Below are positions 10,361 to 18,705 of a stretch of 64,000 nt of DNA, one piece after another (the stretch's first letter is position 1; each line of letters begins with the position of its first letter). The notes under the pieces were generated by a model. That model did no database searches. It saw nothing but the letters and a program-made list of their open reading frames with translations, and was not told the DNA's origin. The translations under genes and the position numbers were made by a program. This DNA comes from Candidatus Fermentithermobacillus carboniphilus (GTDB lineage: Bacteria > Bacillota > Sulfobacillia > Fermentithermobacillales > Fermentithermobacillaceae). The stretch lies in contig CP062796.1 of NCBI GenBank assembly GCA_018208355.1, positions 1,644,494-1,708,493 on the forward strand, given 5' to 3'.

Positions 10361-11173
10361 GTGAGGCGGCTGTTTCCTTATAAGAAAGCCATTCTGACAG
10401 CGCTTCTCCTGGCCGCCTCAGTTTTTCTCATGAACGTCACGGGAAAGCCCCAGCAAGGGCCATCGTTTTGGGAGACTCTCTGCTGGAAAGCGGCGGGGCC
10501 CGCGATCGGGGTATTTCAAAAGGCCAAAGAATGGTCTTTAGGTGTTTCTGTGGCGTTTCGTTCAAAAAAGGCTTTAATGGAAGAAAACCAGAAGCTCAAA
10601 GAAGAGATCGAGACCCTGTCGTCTCTCAAGCCTGCCATGGAAAATCTCCTGGCGGAAAATGCCCGTCTCAAAGAACTTCTCCAGTTCAAAGAATCCTCCC
10701 CCGGAGAATACAAGGTGGCAAAGGTAATAGGCAGAAACCCCACTAAATGGTTTTCTACTCTGGTTATTTCCCTGGGAACAAAAGACGGAGTGTTGCCGGA
10801 TGCTCCGGTCATGTCCAGGAGCGGGCTTGTGGGACGGGTGCTCAGTTGCGACGACGATACCGCCACTGTCCTTCTCCTGACCGACCCCGAAAGCGGTGTA
10901 GGGGCCCTTGTGAGCCGCTCCAGGGAATACGGTGTGGTTTTGGGTGGCAGTGGGTCCGACAGGCTGGTTTTGAGGTTCTTTTCTAGGGACGCAGACGTGG
11001 CTTCTGGGGATAAGATTTTTACTTCGGGGATGGGTAAGAAGTACCCGGCGGGCATCTATATCGGCGAGGTTACCGAGGTTTACGTGCCCAAGCCGGGGCT
11101 GGTGAAAGAGTGCGTGGTGAAGCCCGCCACCGATTTTGACCACCTTGAAGAAGTCCTGGTGAAAATCAGATGA
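10361..11173 (+). CDS. mreC: Cell shape protein MreC
   Basis: A 270-residue MreC with a short cytoplasmic tail, one membrane helix (about 12-27), a coiled-coil stretch (about 65-110, rich in E/K/L) and the beta-rich extracytoplasmic domain with V-I-G-R-N-P-x-x-W and the G-L-V-G-R-V motif. It scaffolds elongasome enzymes and binds PBP2. GTG 10361 follows AAGGGATGAG. The stop overlaps mreD by four bases (ATGA). Confidence 0.95.
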   Translation: MRRLFPYKKAILTALLLAASVFLMNVTGKPQQGPSFWETLCWKAAGPAIGVFQKAKEWSLGVSVAFRSKKALMEENQKLKEEIETLSSLKPAMENLLAENARLKELLQFKESSPGEYKVAKVIGRNPTKWFSTLVISLGTKDGVLPDAPVMSRSGLVGRVLSCDDDTATVLLLTDPESGVGALVSRSREYGVVLGGSGSDRLVLRFFSRDADVASGDKIFTSGMGKKYPAGIYIGEVTEVYVPKPGLVKECVVKPATDFDHLEEVLVKIR

Positions 11174-11718
11174 CCAGAAGAGAAGTGTGGGTGTATCTCG
11201 GCTGTCTCGGCCTTGCTCCCCTGGCAAAGGCCTGGGAATTCGTATACTTCCGTTCGCAGGTGTCACCGGACCTTACGCTGCCGATAGCATGTGCCGCCGG
11301 CTGGTTATGTGACGTTCCCGCTGCTGTACTTGCTGGGTTCAGCACCGGTCTCATCGCCGATGCCTTCACCGGGCGCCTGATCGGACTTACTTCTATGACT
11401 CTGACCGTTGCTGCATTCATAAGTTCGTGGGCAAAGCGTTTTATCAGTCCCGATATGCCATTTTCCCGTAGCATGGCGGCGCTGATATCTTCGGGCGCCG
11501 CAGATCTGGCGGCTTACTGGGTACTCAAGGCGTCCGGGATCTCTATAGATACCGCTTATTTTTTCAAATCCATCCTTCCGGCTAACGTATTGTGGTCGTT
11601 TATCCTGGTAGTGCCCTTTGAGGGGCTTCTTAGGGGCATTTCCCTGGCCTTTTCCAGGCTATGGCCTGACGAGGCCAAGAGAAAGGTAGGCGGGTTCCCG
11701 TATGAGCCCAACGCGTGA
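11170..11718 (+). CDS. mreD: Cell shape membrane protein MreD
   Basis: A 182-residue polytopic membrane protein in the mreD position, with about five hydrophobic helices and the G-L-I-A-D-A-F loop typical of MreD. It belongs to the elongasome. It overlaps mreC by four bases at its start and mrdA by 17 at its end, which indicates tight coupling. Sequence conservation in this family is low, so position carries much of the call. Confidence 0.9.
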   Translation: MTRREVWVYLGCLGLAPLAKAWEFVYFRSQVSPDLTLPIACAAGWLCDVPAAVLAGFSTGLIADAFTGRLIGLTSMTLTVAAFISSWAKRFISPDMPFSRSMAALISSGAADLAAYWVLKASGISIDTAYFFKSILPANVLWSFILVVPFEGLLRGISLAFSRLWPDEAKRKVGGFPYEPNA

Positions 11719-13576
11719 CATTTTCGAGGAGAGGGCTCAGAACCTTTCTCAAGGTGAGCTCAAGAAAAGGAAACGGACGTTTACCTGTATCATAGCGGCC
11801 GTGTTTGTCATCCTGGCGGCGCAACTCTTCAACTTGCAGGTCATCCAAGGCGAGCGTTACCGAAAACTCTCCCAGGAGAACTACCTTCGCATAACGCCCA
11901 TACCGGCTCCGAGAGGTGATATCCTTGACCGTAACGGGAAAACGCTCGTGACCTCGAGGCCGGCTTTTTCGGTTTTCTACTGGTATCTGGACAAGGAAAA
12001 AGCGGAATCGACCTTGCCCCGCTTGGCCGGGATTTTGGGGCTAGACCTGGGTGAAATACAGAAGAAGGTCCAGCAGTATTCTGGAAGGTACTTCGAACCC
12101 ATCCCCATCGCCAAAGACATAACTCCCGAACAGTATACCACCATCGTCGAGGATGCCCCCAATCTGCCCGGTGTCTTCATCGAACCACAGCCTATACGGT
12201 ACTATCCCGAGGGCGAACTGGCCAGTCCGGTCCTAGGCTACGTGGGCGAGATAACCGATAGCCAGCTCAAGAGCGAGCGGTACAAGGACTACAAGATGGG
12301 GGATATCATAGGACAGCAGGGGTTGGAATCTTACTACGAGGACGTGTTGAGAGGCAAGGATGGTGGTTATCAGGTAGAGGTTGACTACCGGGGGAGACCC
12401 ACCGGGAACGTTGGACCCGGGATAGACCCGGAACCGGGAAAAAATGTCGTACTGGAGCTGGATGTCGATCTCCAGAAAGCCGCCGAGGAAGCACTGGTTA
12501 AGGCGCTTAAGACCAGCCCAAAGGCAAAAGGAGCCGCGGCCGTGGTACTGGACGTCAAGACCGGCGGAGTCCTGGTCATGGCGTCGTTGCCTGGTTTTGA
12601 CCCGAACAAACTGATTACCGGCATAACTCAGTCGGAGCTAAATCAAAAGATACAGTCGGGCCAGTGGAGGTTTGCAAACCTGGCGACGACGGGACTCTAT
12701 CCTCCTGGCTCCTCGTTCAAGATCATCACCGCCATAGCGGCGTTGGCGGAAGGCAAAGTCGATCCGAAGGAAAAGATATTTGACCCCGGATACCACCCAA
12801 TGGCCCCTACCCTTGTCTGCCACAAGCGCGGGGGTCACGGATACGTAGACCTGGAAGAGGCTCTTGCCGTGTCCTGTAACGTTTACTTTTACGAGATGGG
12901 CAGGCGCCTCGGTGTGGATACGCTTGCCAAGTACGCCAAGTTACTGGGACTTGGTGAGAAGACAGGTATAGACCTTTACGGTGAAAATTACGGGACGGTG
13001 CCAAGTACTGAGTGGAAAAAAAAGGCATATTCGGAGAATCGCGTGGCGCAACCGGAATTCCTGTTATCAGAGCACATGATGGCGGCTATGGGACAGGTAT
13101 TTCACATGGATACTCCCATACAGATGGCTTCGGTGGTGCAGGCCATAGCTAACGATGGAGTGAGGATGAAGCCCCGTCTCGCGAGGAAAATTGTGGATTC
13201 CCAGGGTAACACGGTTAAGGAATTCGCTCCGGAGGTTTCCGGGACCCTCGGGGTCAGCCCCGATATCCTCGAAACGGTGAAACGCGGTATGTTGAGGGTC
13301 ACTAGTGATAAGATAGGCACAGCCTACTGGGCTTTTTACGATTTTCCGGTTAAAGTTGCAGGGAAAACGGGTACGGCACAGAATCCACTGGGGGAAGATC
13401 ACGCCTGGTTCGTCGGTTTTGCGCCGTACGATAAACCGGAGATCGCTCTGGCGGTTGTAGTAGACCAGGGTGGTTCGGGATCTGCGGTAGCGGCTCCAGT
13501 TGCCCGGGCGATATTCGAGGCATACTTTCTGTCCAAGTCTTCGCAGGGAGGGGTTTCCTCCCCGGAGGGCCGGTAG
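11702..13576 (+). CDS. mrdA: Penicillin-binding protein 2, peptidoglycan transpeptidase
   Basis: A class B PBP that crosslinks lateral-wall peptidoglycan together with RodA. The 624 residues hold one N-terminal membrane helix (about 25-45), the dimerisation-domain motif P-R-G-D-I-L-D-R-N-G, and the transpeptidase motifs S-S-F-K (Ser337, Lys340), S-C-N and K-T-G-T-A-Q. The matching glycosyltransferase rodA lies at the end of the same gene string. Confidence 0.95.
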   Translation: MSPTRDIFEERAQNLSQGELKKRKRTFTCIIAAVFVILAAQLFNLQVIQGERYRKLSQENYLRITPIPAPRGDILDRNGKTLVTSRPAFSVFYWYLDKEKAESTLPRLAGILGLDLGEIQKKVQQYSGRYFEPIPIAKDITPEQYTTIVEDAPNLPGVFIEPQPIRYYPEGELASPVLGYVGEITDSQLKSERYKDYKMGDIIGQQGLESYYEDVLRGKDGGYQVEVDYRGRPTGNVGPGIDPEPGKNVVLELDVDLQKAAEEALVKALKTSPKAKGAAAVVLDVKTGGVLVMASLPGFDPNKLITGITQSELNQKIQSGQWRFANLATTGLYPPGSSFKIITAIAALAEGKVDPKEKIFDPGYHPMAPTLVCHKRGGHGYVDLEEALAVSCNVYFYEMGRRLGVDTLAKYAKLLGLGEKTGIDLYGENYGTVPSTEWKKKAYSENRVAQPEFLLSEHMMAAMGQVFHMDTPIQMASVVQAIANDGVRMKPRLARKIVDSQGNTVKEFAPEVSGTLGVSPDILETVKRGMLRVTSDKIGTAYWAFYDFPVKVAGKTGTAQNPLGEDHAWFVGFAPYDKPEIALAVVVDQGGSGSAVAAPVARAIFEAYFLSKSSQGGVSSPEGR

Positions 13577-13602
13577 ACTTATGTGACCGGAGGGTCCAGG
13601 GA

Positions 13603-14382
13603 ATGGCAGAGAAGCAAGATGTAGTGTTCAGAGGCACTAAAGAAGGCCTCTATCTCATATTCAATGACGCGCAGAATTTCGATATCCTGAAGGAGAAACT
13701 GAAGGAGCATCTCAAGAAGGCTGAGTACTTCTTCCAAGGGGCTGATGTGATACTCGATACAGGAAAGAGGACCTTATCTCTCGACGAGATATTGGAGGTT
13801 CAGAACATCCTGGCGTATCCGTACGGGTTACGGCTTAAAAAGATCGTGCACGGCGACGAGCTTCTCCGTAAGCCGGCAGGTGCTTCGAAAGAAACGGGGA
13901 TCTCTCGTGAACCGGGAACAGTCAAAGGTCCAAAACATTTGGAAGGAGCAGGTTCAGCGACGTCTTCTGGGCAAACCCGCACCATCTTACCCGGGAATGG
14001 CCGGCGCGGGCTTCTTCCGGGTTCCGGCTGGCCTGAAACCTTGCTTTATAAAGGTACCCTCAGGTCGGGTCAGAGGATCACCTATGATGGAAATGTGGTG
14101 ATCCTGGGGGACGTCAACCCCGGAGCAGAGATCGAAGCTACAGGAGATATCGTGGTGATGGGTTCTCTAAGGGGGTTGGCACATGCGGGAGTTGGAGGCG
14201 CCACAGACGTCGTAGTGGTGGCCTTCAGGTTGCAGCCGACTCAGCTCAGGATAGGAGATGTCATCGGTCGCCCTCCTGAGGGGGATCCGGGTCTTGGAAA
14301 GGAACCGGAAGTGGCGAGGCTCAAAGATGGGATGATCCTTGTAGAACCACTTGATGGAAGTCGTTGGGAGGGAGAGCGTTGA
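13603..14382 (+). CDS. minC: Septum site-determining protein MinC
   Basis: MinC inhibits FtsZ polymerisation away from midcell and is recruited by MinD. This 259-residue protein has the N-terminal FtsZ-binding domain, a linker rich in Gly, Ser and Thr (about 95-145), and the C-terminal beta-helix domain with Y-D-G-N-V-V-I-L-G-D-V-N-P-G-A-E-I. ATG 13603 is used. It overlaps minD by four bases. Confidence 0.94.
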   Translation: MAEKQDVVFRGTKEGLYLIFNDAQNFDILKEKLKEHLKKAEYFFQGADVILDTGKRTLSLDEILEVQNILAYPYGLRLKKIVHGDELLRKPAGASKETGISREPGTVKGPKHLEGAGSATSSGQTRTILPGNGRRGLLPGSGWPETLLYKGTLRSGQRITYDGNVVILGDVNPGAEIEATGDIVVMGSLRGLAHAGVGGATDVVVVAFRLQPTQLRIGDVIGRPPEGDPGLGKEPEVARLKDGMILVEPLDGSRWEGER

Positions 14383-15170
14383 GTGAAGCGCTGGTTATCA
14401 CGTCGGGAAAGGGCGGAGTCGGCAAGACTACGACCTGTGCGAATCTGGGAGTGGCACTCGCATCACTGGGTCACAAGGTCGTGCTGGTGGATGCGGATAT
14501 AGGTCTTAGGAACCTGGATGTGGTCATGGGTCTTGAGAACCGGATCGTGTACGACCTTGTGGATGTGGTTGAAGGTTTCTGCAGGCTCCGTCAAGCTTTA
14601 GTGAAGGACAAGCGTTTGGAGGGCCTGTATCTTCTTCCGGCGGCGCAAACCAAAGACAAGACCGCCGTCACGCCCGAGCAAATGAGAAACCTCATCAACG
14701 AGCTGAAGGAGGGGCATGATTACGTCCTGGTGGATTGCCCGGCCGGCATTGAGCAGGGGTTCCGTAACGCGGTGGCGGGCGCCGATAAGGCCATAATAGT
14801 GACCACTCCCGAGATGTCCGCTGTCAGGGACGCAGACCGGATCATCGGGCTTCTGGAGGCTTCCGGATTCGATAGGCCTAAGCTCATAATAAACCGGATA
14901 AAGCCGAAGATGGTGGCGCGAGGCGACATGATGGATATAGATGAGATAATAGACCTGCTCGCCATCGACCTCATCGGAGTTGTTCCGGATGACGAATACA
15001 TAGTGGTTTCGACTAACCGGGGTGAACCGGCGGTCCTGGCTAACTCTTCGAAGGCGGGCGAAGCTTTTCGGAACATAGCGAGGCGCATAAGAGGGGAAAC
15101 AGTTCCTTTCATGGACCTTACGGAATCGGAAACCTTCTGGGAACGGATCAAAAAGTTCATCAAGCTCTGA
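14379..15170 (+). CDS. minD: Septum site-determining ATPase MinD
   Basis: A 263-residue deviant Walker A ATPase: S-G-K-G-G-V-G-K-T-T at 9-18, the switch region with D-A-D-I-G and V-D-C-P-A-G, and a C-terminal amphipathic helix (W-E-R-I-K-K-F-I-K) that serves as membrane-targeting sequence. TTG 14379 is well placed after GGGAGGGAG (14367-14375) and overlaps the minC stop. An upstream start in the same frame would make that binding site coding. Confidence 0.96.
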   Translation: MSEALVITSGKGGVGKTTTCANLGVALASLGHKVVLVDADIGLRNLDVVMGLENRIVYDLVDVVEGFCRLRQALVKDKRLEGLYLLPAAQTKDKTAVTPEQMRNLINELKEGHDYVLVDCPAGIEQGFRNAVAGADKAIIVTTPEMSAVRDADRIIGLLEASGFDRPKLIINRIKPKMVARGDMMDIDEIIDLLAIDLIGVVPDDEYIVVSTNRGEPAVLANSSKAGEAFRNIARRIRGETVPFMDLTESETFWERIKKFIKL

Positions 15171-15186
15171 ACAAGGGGGGATTAAG

Positions 15187-15453
15187 GTGCTGGGATTATT
15201 CGGCAAGAAGGAGCAGCAATCAAAAGAAGTGGCCAAGGAGAGGCTCAGGCTCGTTCTCATGCAGGATAGGTTGTCTCTTGCCCCCCATACCATGGAGCAG
15301 ATGAAGGACGCCGTGATTGTAGCGATTTCAAGATTTGTAGAGATCGATCCCCACGGCATAGAATTGTCCTGGAAGGACTCGGAGCGAAAAAGGGCTCTCG
15401 TAGCCAGTATCCCCGTGATATCGGTCAAGAGAGGTGCATCTCGAGACGATTGA
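15187..15453 (+). CDS. minE: Topological specificity factor MinE
   Basis: An 88-residue MinE with the N-terminal anti-MinCD helix region (A-K-E-R-L-R-L-V-L) and the C-terminal dimerisation part including E-I-D-P-H-G-I-E. It stimulates MinD ATPase to drive Min oscillation, so this organism uses MinE rather than depending on DivIVA alone. It overlaps the rodA start by 20 bases. Confidence 0.93.
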   Translation: MLGLFGKKEQQSKEVAKERLRLVLMQDRLSLAPHTMEQMKDAVIVAISRFVEIDPHGIELSWKDSERKRALVASIPVISVKRGASRDD

Positions 15454-16588
15454 GCTTCCCAGCGTCAGGATAGAAAAACGGGCGGTCCGGCGGATAGATT
15501 TCTGGCTCCTGGGAGCCGTCCTCTTGCTGGAGATGCTTTCGTTGCCGCTAATCGACAGCGCTACTCATGCCTCTGGAGGTCATTACTACGTCAAAAAACA
15601 GGCAGTTCTGGTGATGGCCTCTTTTGCCATGTTAGGCCTTGGGACGTTTATCGACTACAGAGACATGGTTCGTCTGTCTCCGTGGTTGTATGCGGGCAAC
15701 TTGGTCCTGCTCGTAGCCGTGTTTTTTGTGGGAAAGAGCGTCATGGGTTCCACTAGATGGATCTCCCTGGGATTTTTTGACCTGCAACCTTCTGAGATTG
15801 CAAAACTTGTCATAATCTTGTTCCTGGCAAGGTACGCGTGTACCAAAGAAGAACCGCCAGAAACCTGGTGGGACATATTTTCGTTCTACGGCTGGACGCT
15901 CATACCCGGAGCGCTCATCCTAAAGCAACCGGACCTCGGGACTACCCTGGTGCTTTTCGCCATCAGCACGGGTATGGTGTACTTCGCCGGCGCGCCGGGT
16001 AAGAAGCTGGTTGCCCTAGCAGTAGCGTGTCTTTTGGCCGCTACCGTCCTCCTCTTGCTTCACCTGTATGCGGGTTTCCCTCTCCCGCTTGAGGATTATC
16101 AGGTGGACCGGATCACTTCTCTCTTCAACGCCCACAAAGACCCCCTGGGTACAGGCTACCAGGTACTTCAGTCAAAGATCGCCATAGGGTCCGGAACTCT
16201 CTGGGGAAAGGGCCTCGGCAAAGGGACTCAGAACCGGCTTGATTTCATACCGGAACAGCACACGGATTTCATCTTTTCAGTGGTGGGCGAGGAGCTGGGT
16301 TTCGTGAAAACCCTTGCGGTGCTTGGCTTGTACGCGTTGCTCCTATATCGCCTGCTGCTTGCCGCCATATCCGCGCCAGATATGGCAGGGACTTTAGTGG
16401 CAGGAGGGGTTTTGAGCATGCTGTTGTTCCAGGTCCTCGTCAACATGGGCATGACCATGGGGATAATGCCGGTCACGGGTGTGCCTTTGCCTTTCCTGAG
16501 CTATGGAGGCTCGGCGCTGGTCGTGAACTCCTTCTCTATCGGACTCGTCCTCAACATCAGCTGGAAACGGCACAAGATCCTCTTCTGA
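15434..16588 (+). CDS. rodA: SEDS glycosyltransferase RodA
   Basis: A 384-residue polytopic SEDS protein that polymerises lipid II for side-wall growth with PBP2. It shows about ten helices, the W-I-x-L-G-F-F-D-L-Q-P-S-E region and the catalytic-loop pattern Q-P-D-L-G-T, with P-F-L-S-Y-G-G-S near the C-terminus. FtsW is the alternative, but the mre-mrdA context favours RodA. GTG 15434 lies within minE. Confidence 0.93.
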   Translation: MHLETIELPSVRIEKRAVRRIDFWLLGAVLLLEMLSLPLIDSATHASGGHYYVKKQAVLVMASFAMLGLGTFIDYRDMVRLSPWLYAGNLVLLVAVFFVGKSVMGSTRWISLGFFDLQPSEIAKLVIILFLARYACTKEEPPETWWDIFSFYGWTLIPGALILKQPDLGTTLVLFAISTGMVYFAGAPGKKLVALAVACLLAATVLLLLHLYAGFPLPLEDYQVDRITSLFNAHKDPLGTGYQVLQSKIAIGSGTLWGKGLGKGTQNRLDFIPEQHTDFIFSVVGEELGFVKTLAVLGLYALLLYRLLLAAISAPDMAGTLVAGGVLSMLLFQVLVNMGMTMGIMPVTGVPLPFLSYGGSALVVNSFSIGLVLNISWKRHKILF

Positions 16589-16606
16589 GCCTGGAAAATA
16601 CATTAG

Positions 16607-16621
16607 AATTGTCGTACAATT
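16607..16621. promoter_or_regulatory. Small palindrome upstream of the RseC-like gene
   Basis: AATTGT (16607-16612) and ACAATT (16616-16621) form a perfect inverted repeat around CGT. It lies in the short gap after rodA and could be an operator or a simple AT-rich palindrome. No partner regulator is evident. Confidence 0.25.
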
Positions 16622-16674
16622 ATGCTGAAGTTGAGCTGTTTCTAGGGTCCAGGACTTGTACCGGAGGTGGACGC

Positions 16675-17106
16675 GTGAAGGAGATCGGAAGAGTGATTTC
16701 AGTGGGAGAGAAGAGGGTCCTCGTCGAGGTGGAAAGGGGTCCTGCCTGCAGCGAGTGCGGCCGTTGCGGAGGCCACATTGCTTTCGGAGACAAGAGCCTC
16801 ACCGTGGAGGCGACGTACGTTGGCAGGGTTAAGCCCGGCGACCTCGTCGAGCTCGAGATCTCTGACGGAGATTATCTCAAGCTTTCGTTCCTGCTATATA
16901 TCTTTCCGCTAATTGCGTCCGGCATAGGTTACGGCGTTGGCTGGCTCTTAGGCCGTACGCTGGGCAACGGCTCCCTCTGGGCGTGGATTTTCGCCGCGGG
17001 AGGACTGGGACTTTCTTTCTTCTGGCTTCGTCACTATGATATGGTTGCCCGGGAACAGGGACGATACTTACCTGTTGCTCGAGCGCTAAATCAAAGGGAC
17101 CTGTAA
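16675..17106 (+). CDS. RseC/MucC-like SoxR-reducing system protein
   Basis: A 143-residue protein with an N-terminal beta domain, a Cys cluster C-S-E-C-G-R-C-G-G-H (metal or Fe-S candidate) and two membrane helices, which matches the RseC/MucC family. In Clostridia such proteins often lie near Rnf or redox genes and may help assemble or reduce Fe-S sensors; the exact role here is unknown. GTG 16675 follows GGAGGTG, while the open frame extends 66 bases further upstream without a good site. It converges on the XPB gene pair. Confidence 0.82.
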   Translation: MKEIGRVISVGEKRVLVEVERGPACSECGRCGGHIAFGDKSLTVEATYVGRVKPGDLVELEISDGDYLKLSFLLYIFPLIASGIGYGVGWLLGRTLGNGSLWAWIFAAGGLGLSFFWLRHYDMVAREQGRYLPVARALNQRDL

Positions 17107-17115
17107 GTCTAATTC

Positions 17116-18705
17116 CTAGGGCTGCCCTGCCGTTTCGGGCGAAAGCTTGGATGCCGCGTTTATCTTGGGCATGTAGCCTTCCTCGGAAAGCGCTGCCAGC
17201 AACGCGTCGTAAGAATCCCTATCCACCACGAGATAGCATGGGCCAACCTTTTTCTTTAGGTGAGGCCGTATCTTGGGCGAAAGGAAAAGCTCGTCAGCCA
17301 GCTCCTCGGTGTCGCACTTGAGGAGGATGGCATCCTCGAATTCGATCCTCCCGTATGAGGTACCCCAGTGAGAGATGGAGTAAATGATGTTCTGCGGTAC
17401 GGGAGTCTTCGAGTGTCTTTCGAGAAAAGCTTCAATGGTTTCCGGGGTATATCCGTGCAGAAGAGCTCGATAGACCGAGTTACGGGAGAGTCTATATATC
17501 ATCATCTGGTCGGGCTTCAAGAGCTCGGCGAAGGCATCTATGGACCACAGTATCCTCGGTTCAATTGTGCAGGGTACAAGGATCTCAAAGTTCGACTGAA
17601 CGTAAATATCCCTGTCGTACGTTTCTTCCGGCCACTCACAGAGACCACACAATGCGCGTCCCAGCTTTGTGGCTTTTACAAGAATGTCGTTTCTCACCTG
17701 TGATACCTGGAGCGCTCCCAGGTATTCGAGGATGTCCACGAGGTTCTTCTCGACACGAAGGGTCAACCCGTGAGAGGAGTGATTTGTAGACAGAGTCTCC
17801 ATTTCCGAGAGAAGAGCGGAGAGGGATAGGACCGAGTCTTCGGGCGAATGCATGATTATCCAAAGCATGGTTTGAAGATCTGTATCCTGCGAAATAAAGT
17901 TCTGCCTCCAGTAATCGAAAAGCTCCTGCCTCCAAGACGAATATGGGCTTTCCATCAAGGCAGTTACCTTGGATCCGAGCCGCAGAAGCCCGTTACGCTC
18001 GTCGCAAAGGCTGCGGGACTTGGCGAAGTACAAGAGAAATGCCATGCGAGGGGGATACCTGACAGAAAAGAAGGTATCCTCGACGGTGGAGTCTTCTTCG
18101 ATGAGAGAAGCCAAGTCCGCTTGGGCTTTCTTGAACATCGTCCCAGTCTGGGTGACCCGGACCTCGTTCTTCCTGAGGTAAGATAAAAAGAGGCAAAGGT
18201 GCCGGAGCGGTGCCGCGTAATCGACGCGGTTTCTCGGGGAAAAACGGTCTGGTTGTAAAGCTGCCTTCTTGAAAATGTCGTCGAGGAAAAATCGTGCCAG
18301 GACTTCTCTCAGGTCTGAGGGTACGAAATATACTTGTCTGTAACCTTCACGCCTGGTGAAAACGAGCCCGCGAGATAAGAGGGCTTCGATAACCTTGAAG
18401 CCGTTCCTGCGCCACTTGCGTGAGATCTGGTTGAGCCTCTGGTGACACTGTTCGACAACAACTCCGCCTCCTCCGGCGGCTAGGGTGATGAGCCTCAAAG
18501 CCAGTATCTCCTCGTCATTCAGGCCGTTCATGGCTACGAGTGTGTTGGCCGGCACGAGAAGGTGAGCCGAGATTTTTTGGATGATATCCTCGCGTGTCCC
18601 GCACTTCCCCTCGGGGGTACCGGAAGACGTGGAAATGCCGTAGAAGGCCGCTATAGCGTTGACTCTTTCCCCGGAAGTAGTGAGTAGAGCCTCCACGAGT
18701 TTCAT
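17116..18705 (-). CDS. Helicase-associated domain protein, XPB partner
   Basis: A 529-residue protein matching the bacterial helicase-associated family (Helicase_C_3 / XPB damage-recognition-like C-terminal domain) that sits beside XPB in actinobacteria and some Firmicutes. It has no Walker motifs. The N-terminal half looks like repeated winged-helix modules (for example the L-N-D-E-E-I-L-A-L-R-L segment), and the C-terminal half holds the I-Y-V-Q-S-N-F-E-I-L-V-P strand typical of the family. It overlaps the helicase gene by four bases, so the two are probably made together and act as a complex in DNA repair or transcription-linked remodelling; that role is inference. Confidence 0.8.
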   Translation of the reverse strand: MKLVEALLTTSGERVNAIAAFYGISTSSGTPEGKCGTREDIIQKISAHLLVPANTLVAMNGLNDEEILALRLITLAAGGGGVVVEQCHQRLNQISRKWRRNGFKVIEALLSRGLVFTRREGYRQVYFVPSDLREVLARFFLDDIFKKAALQPDRFSPRNRVDYAAPLRHLCLFLSYLRKNEVRVTQTGTMFKKAQADLASLIEEDSTVEDTFFSVRYPPRMAFLLYFAKSRSLCDERNGLLRLGSKVTALMESPYSSWRQELFDYWRQNFISQDTDLQTMLWIIMHSPEDSVLSLSALLSEMETLSTNHSSHGLTLRVEKNLVDILEYLGALQVSQVRNDILVKATKLGRALCGLCEWPEETYDRDIYVQSNFEILVPCTIEPRILWSIDAFAELLKPDQMMIYRLSRNSVYRALLHGYTPETIEAFLERHSKTPVPQNIIYSISHWGTSYGRIEFEDAILLKCDTEELADELFLSPKIRPHLKKKVGPCYLVVDRDSYDALLAALSEEGYMPKINAASKLSPETAGQP